Source: Hawksworthiomyces lignivorus (taxonomy: Eukaryota; Ascomycota; Sordariomycetes; Ophiostomatales; Ophiostomataceae). From it: a DNA stretch of 64,000 nt. Positions 10,561 to 22,703 of this stretch are shown piece after piece; positions within the stretch are counted from its first letter, which is position 1, and every line of letters begins with the position of its first letter. The position numbers were made by a program, and so were the translations under genes. A model generated the notes under the pieces. That model did not search any database and was not told the origin of the DNA. It saw only the letters and a list, made by a program, of their open reading frames with translations. The DNA is taken from assembly GCA_002917075.1 (NCBI GenBank), contig NTMA01000004.1, positions 1 through 64,000 on the forward strand, given 5' to 3'.

Positions 10561-13500
10561 ATGGATGACCACGTGCAGAATCATGAAAACGCAATACGAG
10601 GGGGGAGCACGCCGTCTACAAATCGACGACACGGTGATTTCAATGAAAGCCAGTCAGATCGTTCAGGACGCTCTTCTCGCCAGAGATTGAGCTTTATGCA
10701 TTTAGGTCGCAGGCTCGCGCATTCCCCGTCGCCCTCGTCCCCGGCGAAGAGCGGCTCCGCCCTCGGATGTCCCATCTCGGATGGCCCACAATCCCCACAA
10801 ACGAAAAGTGTCAGGCTCTGCCAAGTCCATCCCTCTCCAGAAGACAAGACTGCGACAGACATCGACATCATTGCAATCCATGGCCTGGATGCCAAATCGC
10901 CAAACACATGGCTGTGGGATGCCAAAGGCGCTCGCGTCAATTGGCTTGCAGACCCTCACATGCTGCCCAAGCGGTTTCCGACTGCGCGGATCTTTACCTG
11001 CGACTGGCCAGCCGTCCTCTTCGAGCAGCCAGATCTGGTCCAAAAGACAATCGAAGAGTTTGCTCGACTCCTTCTTGCTGGCATCAAAACCCGGTCGCCC
11101 GCAGCCACCGAGGCCTCCAGAAACGATGACCGGCCAATTATCTTCATCGCGTCCTGCCTCGGAGGTGTCATCTTGATGAAGGCGCTTGTGATGGCGAGTC
11201 ATGAGTATCTCCCTGTGAAACAAGCGACCAGCGGTATCGTTTTTCTCGCTACGCCCTTCCGGGGCACTTCGTTCCAGAACGTGGCTAAGTGGGCCGAGCC
11301 AGGTCTGAGGACGTGGGCCTTTATCCAAGACAAAAAGGTCTCCAATCTGCTGGATTATACGAAGTCGACGTTCGATCTCGACGAACTCGTACGCAGCTTT
11401 ACTGCCGTCTGTCGGGATATCAACATTATCGACTGTGTGCGCATCTTCTACGAGACTGGCAAGTCGAGTTTAACACGTAAATTTGTTCCTTGGCTTCCTG
11501 CCTCTTTATCCCAAGAACAACCGGTACGGTCCCTAATTTCACTGTTGATTTAGCAAAAGCCAGTATGTAAGAGAAGCTGATGCACTTCAGGTCGTTGATA
11601 AGCTTTCTGCAACTCTGGACATTGTTCCAAACCCTATAGCATTTGATCGGCCACACCTTCAGATGAACAAATTCAACAGCCCTGATGATCCGCAGTATAT
11701 TGCTGTTGCTGGAAGCATTGGCGATATTTTTAACGAGATTCTTGAGAATCGGCCCATTCAACAGGCAGATGCTTTTATGCGCAGAGAATGCTATTCCCGA
11801 AAATCTCTCGAGATTGAGCGACTCTCTGGTGATCTACTGCCGATGTATCGATGCTACATCAATCTGACCATTGTAGATGACCACAACAGACACGCCGAAC
11901 GTTTTAGGGAAGGAGATGCAGCTCAACAGCCTTCTCCATTCACGCTCCTCGCTCGGCTGAAGCTCGAAATGCCGGATGAAAGAAGTGATATTACGTTGCC
12001 GGAGCTTTTTGAACCCCGCGAGACGCGCAGTGGCCAGACGAGATCCCCAAGTAGGATCCTAATCCGCGGACGCGCAGGAGTGGGCAAGACTACTCTATGC
12101 AAGAAGATGGTTTATGAATTCACATATGGCACAATGTGGCGGGGCTCGTTCGATCGCGTGCTTTGGGTGCCATTGCGGAAGTTAAAGCTGGAGGAGAGAC
12201 GTAAGATCTCTGGATATAACTTTAGAGATCTGTTCTGTCACGAATACTTCCCTCAGCACCCGGATGCTGACAAATTCGCTAACGCATTGTGGCACGTCAT
12301 AAGGACCAGCAACGGCGGCAGGTCATTGTTCATCCTCGATGGTCTAGATGAAGTATTGCACGACTTGAACGGCGACATGTTGAGTTTTCTTGAAAAGCTC
12401 TTGAATCAACCAAATGTCATCATCACTTCCCGTCCAAACGCTCAGCTTCCTGCACAGCTGGATCCTTTTCATCTCGAAGTAGAAACAATTGGATTCCAGC
12501 TGGATCAAGTGGCGGCCTACATCGAAAACGCCTTTACAGATCAAGAAACGCGCGAACTTAATTTAGAAATGATTGACAAGGTCCAATCATTTCTCCAAGA
12601 TCATCCGTTAATGCACAGCCTTGTTCGAATTCCGATCCAGCTGGATGCCCTCTGCTTCACATGGGATGAAGAACTGACTGTTGAAGCCATCCCAGAGACC
12701 ATGACGGCCGTTTACCAAGCCATTGAATGTCGGTTGTGGAAGAAGGATATTGTGCGATTGGCAAAGAAAATTAGAGGACAACTGGTTACCCATCATCACA
12801 TCAAGGATTCTGGTCCAAGAGAAATCGAAGAACTTCTCAAGGATGAGATTTATTTCCTTGAGGGTCTTGCTTTTACAGGACTGTGCAACGATGTAATAAA
12901 TTTCGAGGCGAGGCATCGAAAAACTGTATACGAGTATTTTAAACCTCCGACACCGACTTTCTTACAGCATCAGCTCTCGCACCTATCTTTCCTTCGAACA
13001 ACAGATCCATCGGCCAGAAATACCAACCGGAACTATCACTTTCTACACCTAACATTTCAAGAGTATTTTGCTGCACGGTATTTTGTGCGGCAGTGGAAAA
13101 CTCCGAAGGCATTACTCAGATGTCTTGACCTCAACATCCGAGAGGTAGAGGACACGGAACCAGCTGCTTTTCTTCGGAAACGCAAGTACGACACACGCTA
13201 CAATATTTTCTGGCGTTTCGTCGCAGGCTTACTCGATGGCGAACATCTATCTAAATTCTTCTGCTGTATCGCACAAGAGCCACTTGACCTTTTGGGACCC
13301 ACACACCAGCGGCTGGTTATGCATTGTTTAAGCGAAGTGGACTCTTCAACGAAGCTGCCGACTCGAGGCAGGCTGGAAGCCAAGCTAGCACGATGGATAC
13401 TGTTTGAATGCGAGTCGAGAGAATACCCGATCTTTGCACGAGAATCAGAGTGTCCAGACAGCATAGTGCAGATGGTCTTAGAATCTGAACGAGGAATGGT

Positions 13501-15457
13501 AGGAATGTTAAATGCACTAAGCTATTCCCGCGTACGATTGTCTGTTACCGTCATTAAAATTCTCGTGGCGCTGCTGAGAGACGACGACGCCTCCGTACGG
13601 TGGCGCGCTGCCAAAGCTTTAGGGAGCCAGTCGCAGCTACCTAAAGAGATTATTACAACTTTAGTGGCGCTGTTGAGAGACGACGACGTCTCTATACGAT
13701 TACGTGTTGTCGAAGCTTTAGGGAGCCAGTCGCAGCTACCTAAAGAGATTATTATAGCTTTAGTGGCGCTGTTGAGAGACGACGACGCCTCTATACGATT
13801 ACGTGTTGTCGAAGCTTTAGGGAGACAGTCGCAGGTACCTGAAGAGATTATTACAACTTTAGTAGCGCTGTTGAGAGACGACGACGTCTCTATACGATTA
13901 CGTGTTGTCGAAGCTTTAGAGAGACAGTCGCAGCTACCTGAAGAGATTATTATAGCTTTAGTGGCGCTGTTGAGAGACGACGACGCCTCCGTACGATCGC
14001 GCGTTGCCGAAACTTTAGGGAGACAATCGCAGCTACCTGAAGAGATTATTATAGCTTTAGTGGCGCTATTGAGAGACGACGACGTCTCCGTACGATCGCG
14101 CGTTGCCAAAACTTTAGGGAGGCAGTCGCAGCTACCTAAAGAGACTATTATAGCTTTAGTGGCGCTATTGAGAGACGACGACGTCTCCGTACGATCGCGC
14201 GTTGCCAAAACTTTAGGGAGGCAGTCGCAGCTACCTAAAGAGACTATTATAGCTTTAGTGGCGCTATTGAGAGACGACGACGTCTCCGTACGATCGCGCG
14301 TTGCCGAAGTTTTAGGGAGGCAGTCGCAGCTATCTGAAGAGGCTATTACAGCTTTAGTGGCGTTATTGAGAGACGACGACGCCTCCGTACGATCGCGCGC
14401 TGCCGAAGCTTTAGGGAGCCGGTCGCAGCTATCTAAAGAGATTATTACAGTTTTAGTGGCGCTGTTGAGAGACGACGACGCCTCCGTACGGTGGCGCGCT
14501 GCCGAAACTTTAGGGAGCCAATCGCAGCTATCTAAAGAGACTATTATAGCTTTAGTGGCGTTATTGAGAGACGACGTCGTCTCCGTACGATCGAGCGCTG
14601 TTGAAGCTTTAGGGAGGCAGTCGCAGCTATCTGAAGAGACTATTACAGCTTTAGTGGCGTTATTGAGAGACGACGGCGTCTCCGTACGGTGGCGTGTTGT
14701 CAAAGCTTTAGAGAACCAGTCGCAGCTATCTGAAAAGACTATTACAGCTTTAGTGACGTTGTTGAGAGACGACGACGTCTCCGTACGGTGGCGCGCTGCC
14801 GAAGCTTTAGGGAGCCAGTCGCAGCTATCTGAAAAGACTATTACAGCTTTAGTGGCGCTGTTGAGAGACGACGACGCCTCCGTACGGTGGCGCGCTGCCG
14901 AAGCTTTAGGGAGCCAGTCGCAACTATCTAAAGAGGCTATTACAGCTTTGGTGGCGCTGTTGAGAGACGACGACGCCTCCGTACGATGGCGCGCTGCCGA
15001 AGCTTTAGGGAGGCAGTCGCAGCTATCTGAAGAGGCTATTACAGCTTTAGTGGCGCTGCTGAAAGACAGCAGCGTCCCAAGATCGAGGAGAGTTCGCGTA
15101 TTGGAGCATCAATCTCGTTTATTAGGTACAACTTTTGAAGCTACAGGGTTATCGGCACTCGAGAATTACGCTGCTCGACGCTCTATTTGTAGTCTCCAAT
15201 ATGTAGAAGCATTTTATGGAATCTGGCTGCGGCAGAGCTTTGAGGGAGAGTTGAGCTTATACATTGACAAGGAACGCAAAGCCTGTATTGTCAACCAGCC
15301 AAATAAGCCTCGAATGTTTATTTTTGATGACCAAAGCCAGTATGAGCTATTCCTTGACGCTCTCAATAAAGCTCGTCAGTTTTGGGTAGATCGGCGGTGG
15401 CAAGACCTGTGGAGTGACAGTGTTGAAGCTCCCGAGACCCATCCTAACAGAATTTGA
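10561..15457 (+). CDS. NLR-like protein: hydrolase-like domain, NACHT, HEAT repeats
   Basis: Fungal NOD-like receptor architecture, 1609 residues. Model: join(10561..11523, 11591..15457). The 67-nt intron (GTACGG ... CTTCAG) joins phase 0 to give SQEQP-VVDKLSATLDIVP, a block typical of this family. Residues about 95-345 form an alpha/beta-hydrolase (SERAC1/PGAP1-like) domain: an IIAIHGL strand, a nucleophile elbow reading A-S-C199-L-G-G (Cys where most relatives have Ser), and a conserved His in RPHLQMNKF. A NACHT domain follows, with Walker A GRAGVGKTT (about 481-489) and Walker B LFILDGLDEV. Residues about 980-1475 are 15 full HEAT-like units of 33 residues plus a degenerate sixteenth, followed by a unique tail. 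Such proteins are thought to sense non-self by the repeats, oligomerise by NACHT and signal by the N-terminal domain, often in incompatibility. The gene is open throughout. The specific ligand is unknown. Confidence 0.93.
13567..15080 (+). repeat. Tandem 99-bp repeat array encoding HEAT-like units
   Basis: Units start every 99 bp at 13567 (ggcgctgctgagag) through 15052, giving 15 full units and a degenerate last one. Units 14062..14160 and 14161..14259 are identical base for base by eye. Each unit encodes E-x-I-x-x-L-V-A-L-L-R-D-D-D-x-S-V-R-x-R-x-x-E-x-L-G. Differences concentrate at a few codons, for example the W/S/L position in SVRxR and the A/V pairs after it. Confidence 0.95.
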
Positions 15458-18400
15458 CCTAAATCTCCAGTATACATAATGCAACAATATCCATTTTCGC
15501 ACAGCTCTGCCCTTATACGGGTCGTAGGGGTGCTAACAATCTTATACTTTTTTATATTACTTTTTGATTGTTCTAGATGCTTCTCGTTGCTTACAAACTC
15601 AAATAGAAATGAAATTGAACCTTTCTCAAGTTCTACACATGTGTCCGTGACGCTGCATCGATAGACATTTCCGAGAATTCTCGGCAACGAACATCTTAAC
15701 ATAGTGACCAATATGAACCTCGCATTCTTTTTTGGCGGCCAGGAAAGGCATGGGCCGGAGGCGCTGCATCGGCAGACAGTTGCTCGTGTCGCATTCCACT
15801 TAACTGGCTTGCCTGCTTACGAACACGCTGCACAACTTCAGGTGGTGCTAATCACCCGAGCACCTCAATGCAATAATCGCCTCAATGTCAATATTTTGTG
15901 TAAAATCTGCCTGTATCATCAGATTCATCCCCGAGAATTCCGCAGCATTTCCTTCGTCTTACTTTCTGACTTTATTTCTTCCACCTCCATGATACGTTGT
16001 CAGTCTTTGTGTTTCGTCTTCTTTTTGTTGAATCATGGTATTCAAAGCAGGCTTCATCTCATGAACAACACTTGAGTGTAATGGAGCCTCTGCTCTTGCA
16101 CAAGCTAGGCGCTGGTTGCTCCTTGTGTTAACTCTGTACGGCTCAAAGCACATTTAATCAATTATGAAGCACTATTAGCAATGGAGACTTGATGAAACGA
16201 ATGATATCTTGAGCCATTTTTTGGGTCAAATTCGCTGTGCTTTGTAATAATACCTTCATGATTATTGGGATCTTTTGGATTTGGCATAGAGTTAATGGAG
16301 TATTAAACGGGTAATAGAGCTTATTTGGAGCGAAGGAGGCGTTTGTGTATGCTTGGGTATATAGGGCTGTAGTACTGTACTAACTCAAGAATTGTTAAAG
16401 CTTCAAAAGCCAAATTTCAGTCTTCTCTAAGGAATGGATTTTTTTTTTTTGCTGTATTTCCTTGTATCTTCACCCCATTCCTAAGAAGTCGAGCTTGTAG
16501 AAGCCAAGAAGGCTGTATCGTGCATATCGAATGCAGCTAGGCTTAAACACGGCAAGTCCCGGCGCTGCTTCCAGGTCCGCCGGCTTGCCAAGCTCTAATA
16601 TTGTGTGGGGTAAATGTGTCTGCACTGTGCTTCTCCATCGCAACAGAAGTATGACAGATACCTTGGCAGTCTTCATCCGAAGTACAAGTACGAGTTCGCC
16701 AATCTAGTTGTGCACTTTTCCTTTCTTATTTTATTTACCTTTGCCTTCCCGTCTTCTAAGCCTTTAAAGATAGCCGCCTAAATTTTGACCGAAATGGAGC
16801 AGCTACGAAGCAGCGTGACTAGCAACCGTTTTAAAAGGAGATGTATACATGACAACGCACTCCTAGCGGTAATCTGAAAGTTGCGGTTGTGACTGAACGT
16901 TGGTGTGCGCTTTTGTTCGCAATCTGGATAACTTGGATTATCTGTCAAAACGTGCCCCCGGCTGGTGACTTGGTTTGTTATGTTTGTCCTCTGTTTACTT
17001 GTGTGTGTCGCGTGGCCCGCTTTAGGGCCTTGATATGGTCTTTTGACTCGTACTTCGTTGCATCTTGCATATTCCACCCCCCGTTTTTCAATAAGTTATG
17101 CCTTCGCACCTATTTGCCGCTGCCTCGTGCCGCTTTAAGCTGATCTCGATTACGTCAAACTATGGATAGCCGCTGTGGATGTCTTACTTGAGGCAACGAT
17201 ATCCTCTTCATAGAAATGTTAGAACCTCTTTATACATGAAATGGAATGCTTTCGTCCTCCCCTGCTAAATTCGGCAATGCATAGTAACTATGGATCGCAT
17301 TCATTTGCCAGCTCCCTTCTGAATTATTGTCTTGCAGTCCCGCGCTTCTTTACTACCGAGCACCGCATCCTATGATGTGCAACATCTTTTACCGCAGGCT
17401 GTCGCTCGACAATGTTAACGATGGAATATGCCGGCTGTAACCTCTCTATAATTATTGCACAGATATCAACTTCGTCATGAATGTAGTTGCGCTGCTTGAA
17501 TACTTGTCTCTTTGTGCGCTGAGAGTAAATGTTTTGATGCATTGCGCAGGCGGCACACTTCCACCTTAATTATTTAATACTATTGTCGCAACATTCTTGT
17601 CAAATAACGTCGACAGTTAAAGTGCTAAAGAGACTCTCGATAGACACAATAATGCATGCTCCGTTTATTGTCCATTCATGGCCGGCTGTCCATCATCCAA
17701 GGCAAAATCTGAGACTAACTGAAACTCGCTGGTATGTGATGGATACCAGATTTCTTTCTCCCTTACCACCTGGCGGCTAACACAAAGTCTTCTCACCGTA
17801 TTCTCTCCACTCTCAACACCCTTTTCATCATCTTCTTCTTCTTCTGCTTGTTTATTTTTATTTTGTTTTATTTTTCATCGTCCTCTTCTCTCTTTCCCTT
17901 CTCACATCCTATAGGTTACCATGCGAAAGGCCTCCGTAACTCTTGGAGAGCAAGGCTGGGCCGAGCCCCATCTGACTGATTCTCACAACCTCCCATTTCT
18001 CAATCTTTGCTTACATTTCATGTCATAATTTTGGCTTTTCTCAATATCCTACTGTTTTTTCAAGACTGGCTAGAAACTCTTGAGGAAAAGGGCTGCTGAG
18101 CTAATTGTGACTTAGTTTCCGCCTCAGTCAGCTTGCATCGCCATCCATCTTCAAGGTTGCACACACGAGAAGTCTTGACTAATATTCCTATTGTCCATTT
18201 TGTCTGAATCTTTTTTCAATTATTCTTAACCTGCCAATCAAAAGCATATGGCCAAGAACTTCTCTGGGAGAAGAATATGAAAAAAGAAAAACAGAGCCCT
18301 ATTCCCTTCTTGGAAGGATCACCTGGGCATAATTAGCGATGCCTCCAATGTATTATACGCTCACTGCATGCTCTTCCAATTTATAGAGGTGGTCTATAAG

Positions 18401-18547
18401 GAGAGACATCCGTCCGTCTGTTTATTACATTCTCAAAGAATACTGCTCTGCAAACTCAAAGCTCTTGCCTCGTCATAATCTGTTGCTCGATCTTCTGCCC
18501 CTTGCTGTCTTGGAACTCGCGTCCTCCAGGAACTAACTTTGGTCCCC
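15458..18547. other. Large intergenic region, no gene seen
   Basis: About 3.1 kb of AT-rich sequence between the NLR-like gene and the lipase gene. Open frames such as 15704..16075 (+) and 16778..17077 (-) show no domain or codon pattern I trust. The last 700 bp are pyrimidine-rich and look like lipase promoter and leader. Confidence 0.5.
18376..18400 (+). promoter_or_regulatory. CCAAT and TATA-like elements of the lipase promoter
   Basis: CCAAT at 18376..18380 and TATAAG at 18395..18400, about 150 bp before the lipase start codon and followed by a CT-rich leader. The spacing fits a core promoter; function is inferred. Confidence 0.4.
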
Positions 18548-19651
18548 ATGAAGGCCTTCGGCTTGGCCCTTCTCACTGCTTCAGTGACAGCATCTCCTCT
18601 GGGGCGTTCCGCACTGGAGAATCGTCAGGGTAAGACGGCCACTGAGTCCCCTGCTCGCTGTTGTCCTGGCCGAGATACTGACCAGTCCCTCTTTGTAGGT
18701 CTCGCCGTTACAGCCGCGGACATATCCAGCTTTTCCCTGTTTGCGCAGTATGCCGGCGCGGCCTACTGCAACAGCCAGTCGGCCGTTGGCTCTGTAGTCA
18801 GCTGCTCCGGCGACGTGTGCCCGACGGCCACGGCGGACAACGCCACGATCGTGGCCACGCTGGGCACAACGGTGCTGTCGGCCGTGTCCGACGTGCTGGG
18901 TTACGTGGCCTACGATCCCGCGCGGAATGTCGTCGTGGTGGCGTTCCGCGGGTCGAGCACGATCCGCAACTTTATCGACGACGCCTTGTTCGTGCCGACC
19001 AGCTGTGCGTTGTACCTGTCGGCGGCGGTGGCGAGCGGCGCGGGCCCCGGCTGCCTGGTGCACTCGGGCTTCGGCGAGGCCTGGGCCGTGCTGCGCGAGC
19101 AGACGGTGGCGGGCCTGGCGGCCGCCCGGGCGCTGTCGCCGGCGGCCGCCGCCGCGCCCGTCGTCTTGACCGGCCACTCGCTGGGCGCCGCCGTGGCCAC
19201 GCTGGCGGCCGCCGACCTGCGTGCCGCCGGCACCGCCCTCGATCTCTACACGTACGGCAGCCCACGCGTGGGCAACGCGGCGCTGGCGGCGTTTCTGTCG
19301 GCGCAGGGCCCCGTGGGCAGCACGGGTGGCGGCGGTGGCGGTGCTGGTGGCGGCGGCGTCGCCAACTACCGTGTCACGCACACAGACGACCCCGTGCCGC
19401 AGCTGCCGCCCGTCTTTTCCGGCTTCGCGCACACGAGCCCCGAGTTCTGGCTGACCAACAACGGCACCGCCGCCGTGCCGGGCGACCCGGGCTACGTGCC
19501 GGGTGCCGTCGTCTACCAGCCGTCCGAGATCCAGGTGTGCACGGGCTTCACGAACAAGTCGTGCAACGCCGGCGAGCCGTCCCTGGACATCTCGGCGCAC
19601 CGGCTGTACTTTGAGCTGATCGGCGCCTGCGACCCCTCGCTGGCGTTCTAG
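18548..19651 (+). CDS. Secreted class 3 (fungal) triacylglycerol lipase
   Basis: Extracellular serine lipase that hydrolyses acylglycerol esters, 344 residues. Model: join(18548..18629, 18699..19651). The 69-nt in-frame intron (GTAAGA ... TACTGAC ... TAG) removes a Cys/Pro stretch that does not belong to the family. The start at 18548 (MKAFGLALL) gives a good signal peptide (about 1-18, hydrophobic core ending TASP), better than the Met nine bases upstream. The nucleophile elbow is G-H-S188-L-G-A. The oxyanion lid region VVVAFRGSST, the acid region THTDDPVPQLPP and the catalytic His in DISAHRLYF are all present, as is YGSPRVGN. A Gly-rich insert (GGGGGGAGGGG) just before the Asp region is unusual. 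The coding part is very GC-rich compared with its flanks. N-x-S/T sites suggest N-glycosylation. Confidence 0.95.
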   Translation: MKAFGLALLTASVTASPLGRSALENRQGKTATESPARCCPGRDTDQSLFVGLAVTAADISSFSLFAQYAGAAYCNSQSAVGSVVSCSGDVCPTATADNATIVATLGTTVLSAVSDVLGYVAYDPARNVVVVAFRGSSTIRNFIDDALFVPTSCALYLSAAVASGAGPGCLVHSGFGEAWAVLREQTVAGLAAARALSPAAAAAPVVLTGHSLGAAVATLAAADLRAAGTALDLYTYGSPRVGNAALAAFLSAQGPVGSTGGGGGGAGGGGVANYRVTHTDDPVPQLPPVFSGFAHTSPEFWLTNNGTAAVPGDPGYVPGAVVYQPSEIQVCTGFTNKSCNAGEPSLDISAHRLYFELIGACDPSLAF

Positions 19652-20145
19652 CTGAGCTCGACGGGAAGCGGTGACGATGCCGTGCTGGGGTAGTATGTCC
19701 CAGCTGCTATTAACAAATAGCTCTTACAATGAAACAAGAGGACAAAAAGAAGGGGGAAGAAAGCTCGGCAAGCCGGAGCACGTCTGAGAAGGGATCTTTT
19801 GCACACATGCCGCCACATAAATAACACTAGTCCGAGACGAGAGATATGGCATGCTAAAAAAAATATGTTTGGTGCTTTGGTTACCTGTTGAGATGCTTTA
19901 TCATATAGCTCATAAATTTTAGCGATCATCTGAGACGGCGTAAAACTGGTATGGGGTTGATATAATCCGAGGCTCATATTGTGTAATGGCAGTTACTCTC
20001 TTCTATGAACTTGGCATGGGAACTTCTTTTGAATCATTTACACTCGCGATGTACAACTTAATGCTAGCCCCTTGCAAGACAGAGCGAAGAGAAGTATTCG
20101 CATGGAGCCAAGAGAAATGCCCGGTGGCTTTGATCTCTAGATAAG
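19652..20145. other. Intergenic, convergent 3' flanks
   Basis: Spacer between lipase and HET gene stops. Nothing recognisable. Confidence 0.55.
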
Positions 20146-22055
20146 TCATAGCAATTCAATATTCATATGGAACTCTGTTGTATCCAAAAATCGTCTGCTG
20201 GATATCATGGCTCGGATGCTGTCACCGCTATCATGCCTGAATCCCCTTTTCGAATCCTGCATATTCGAACCTGACACAACAGTCATAAGCCCCCCGAGCC
20301 ACGGTCCGTGATTGTCGCGAAATTTAATACGGACATTATTAAGTAGACGCTCTGAATGTGCTTTGTTGGAAGCGGTAAAGAAGTCTCTGGCAGTAATCTC
20401 GCTCCAATGTATCATCTTACAGAACGGACAAAAACCTTCCCACTGCGAGGCAGACGGAGAGAACGTCTCGCTGGCACCGGCTGGCATCGGCGAGAGACCC
20501 CACATGATTATAATCGCGTCAGTGGCATTGTATACAACCACGAGTCCATAGAGCGCCCAAGATTGATCCCAAATGTTGTTCGCTGAGAGGGCCAAGGGCC
20601 CCGTAGTCTCTAGGTCGATGTCGGATTGGTCAAGTCGTTTCTCTGTCAAGTCTAGAAAAGAGAGCCGCGGCGCCGATATGAGGGGCTTAAAGGGTGTGCG
20701 AGTGCCATTCATCGTCAGGTTGATTGTCAGGGTTGGCCGAGACCCCGATGAGCGCAGACCAGGTATGCCTAGACCGCTTTGCACCTTTGACTGGAAATTC
20801 AAAAAGATGCGCTCCTTGCTCGCGTCTTTGATTCCAACAATGAATTCACCACGGCTCCCTAACAGGCTAGCTGTTAAAATTTGTTGCATGAAATTCAGTG
20901 CCACACGGTTTCCATTTGGCCACTTGCGCAGATTGTAAAAAGATGCTTACCAGGGACGTCCAGGCGAATATGAGAGGTGTCTGGTGCAACAAGACACACA
21001 GGGGCCTGGACAATTCTGTACTGTCCGCTCCCAAGCGGCGATTCCAACACTACGATGCCGGGCCGCATCAAGGTATTGGACTTTGTGCAGCAAGCCAAGA
21101 TCGCCACCTTTGGGGAGTAGTACTTTTTGTATGCCATGGGACACAAAATTACATCGAGCGAAACGCCGTTCTCCCGCAGAGACATTCCGTAGTCCTCTTG
21201 GTGCTGTGGCAAAATCTCATATTTGGCACTGAATTCATCAGGGGAGGTCGCTAACCAGCCGCCGGAAGCATGAAAATTAATCCCCGTCAATATCGACTGG
21301 TCGTTGTGTGATTTGATAATGGCCTCCTGGAGACGGTAGAACGCTTTCTGGCCTTCGCCGTAAAGCAGCGGCATGTTGACATCAAAGAGGCCCATCAGGG
21401 AATAGGCCATGTCCTCAACCCGAGTGGTCGTGCGCTCTGCGGCCCAGGCCATTTTTGTGCTGACTGGGTACTTGTCCAGCATGCTCTTGATGTCTTCGGT
21501 TTGATCACGCCAAGGCTGTCTTGAGAGAATGCTTGCCGTGATTTTAGTTCTGGAAGCGATCTCCTCCCAGAGGCTTGCCCGATCTCCTATGAGCTCCCAG
21601 TTTTTATTATAGAGCTGAAGCTTGCGAGGAGCAATCAGTTCCTGAAGTGTCCAGCCACGCGTAAACCATTTGCAGCGCCTGAACTCTGCCGACAGCGCGC
21701 CATTCATTTGGCGACCCGCCGCTCCGACGTCAAATAAAAAGGCTAGACAGACATCTGATCCCTCGTACCAGTCGAACATGGAGTTGATCGCTTCCGATAA
21801 CTCGGCGCTGCTAGATTTGTCGATGCAGCAGGTGTCGATCCAAATCCACTCCAGGCCTAGGTCCTTGGCTACGGCACAGCTCTTTTCGATCTTGGCAAAG
21901 CCGCGCTTTTTCTTCGCGTGCTTCAGATTCTGCTCTCCTAGATCGGAAAAGAGAACTTCGTCTTCCTCCCACGTGTGCGACACAATGGCATATCTTGATA
22001 GCCGATTGCTCGAGACGTATTTGAGCTGGAAGCTCGATGTGTTAAGAAGCCACAT
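20146..22055 (-). CDS. HET-domain (heterokaryon incompatibility) protein
   Basis: Protein of 609 residues with an N-terminal HET domain, the module that triggers cell death in vegetative incompatibility; it is distantly related to TIR-like folds. Model: join(20146..20870, 20951..22055). The 80-nt intron (GTAAGC ... AACAG) splits an Ala codon (DVP-A-SLLGSRGEF). The start at 22055 (MWLLNTSSF) matches the usual MRLLNT opening; the Met at 22124 adds an atypical leader. HET blocks are intact: YAIVSHTWEEDEVLFSDL, WIWIDTCCIDKSSSAELSEAINSM shortened here to its core CCIDKSS, and WFTRGWTLQELIAP, followed by a MPLLYGEGQKAFYRLQEAI helix. The C-terminal half has beta-rich features but no domain I can name, and it lacks NACHT or repeats. 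It is a stand-alone HET gene beside POL31, with no obvious partner. Confidence 0.93.
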
Positions 22056-22703
22056 GCTGGGCCGGCGTGCCTTAATGACACGAAATGAGGTAAAAAGAAT
22101 AGCATTATAAGCTGCGAAAATCAATCAAATTTCCAAAGACTTTGCGGCGATGTATGCCTGAAAAAATAATAGACATTAGCTGCAGAAGCTGAGCCTCATT
22201 TCCAACCACACTTGTACCGTTTTGCTAGGCTGTGGGAATTGACGCGCAGGCCAATGGCGCGCAAAAGGCCAAAGAAATCCAGAAATCCGCGAAGTAGGAG
22301 TGGCTGAATTCTGTCGCTCAGCCTTGGCAGTCAGCCCTCTCCCCGGGGTCCTTGTATTGTGAAAGCGCGGCATCTCGAGGCCAAGGACTAGCTATTATGA
22401 ATATCAAATTGCATCTGCGGTCTTAAGGCTTGGATTGTGAAATCGCCACAATGCATTTCAAGGTGATATTACTCTAGAAAGCTCCAAAGCTATGGACGTA
22501 CGCCTCGCACGGCCCTGAGAAGCCAGACAAGAGGTGGTAGCCTAAAGGGTTGAGCCATGTAGAATACGACACGCTGGTTGGCATCGTGTACAATATATTT
22601 TCCCATACATAATGTGTCATCTACTGTGCATTACCTCGTATCGTATCAGCTACTTTCTGCCCTCCGCATCTCTCTGGTTCACATCACGTCCAGATGCATA
22701 ACA
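22056..22703. other. Intergenic, no gene seen
   Basis: Upstream of the HET gene and downstream of POL31. No coding, RNA or repeat feature that I can support. Confidence 0.55.

Noticed and set aside
13522..14703. 393-codon antisense frame across the HEAT array
   Set aside because: It exists only because the 99-bp period (33 codons) repeats one stop-free antisense frame. It has no domain, and the sense strand has NACHT and HEAT coding.
13567..15080. Regular 99-bp repeats resembling a CRISPR array
   Set aside because: Eukaryotic coding context, continuous frame, no spacer/repeat alternation.
18581..19600. 339-codon minus frame and 265-codon plus frame over the lipase
   Set aside because: Frame shadows of a very GC-rich gene; the lipase frame has signal peptide, catalytic triad and a proper intron.
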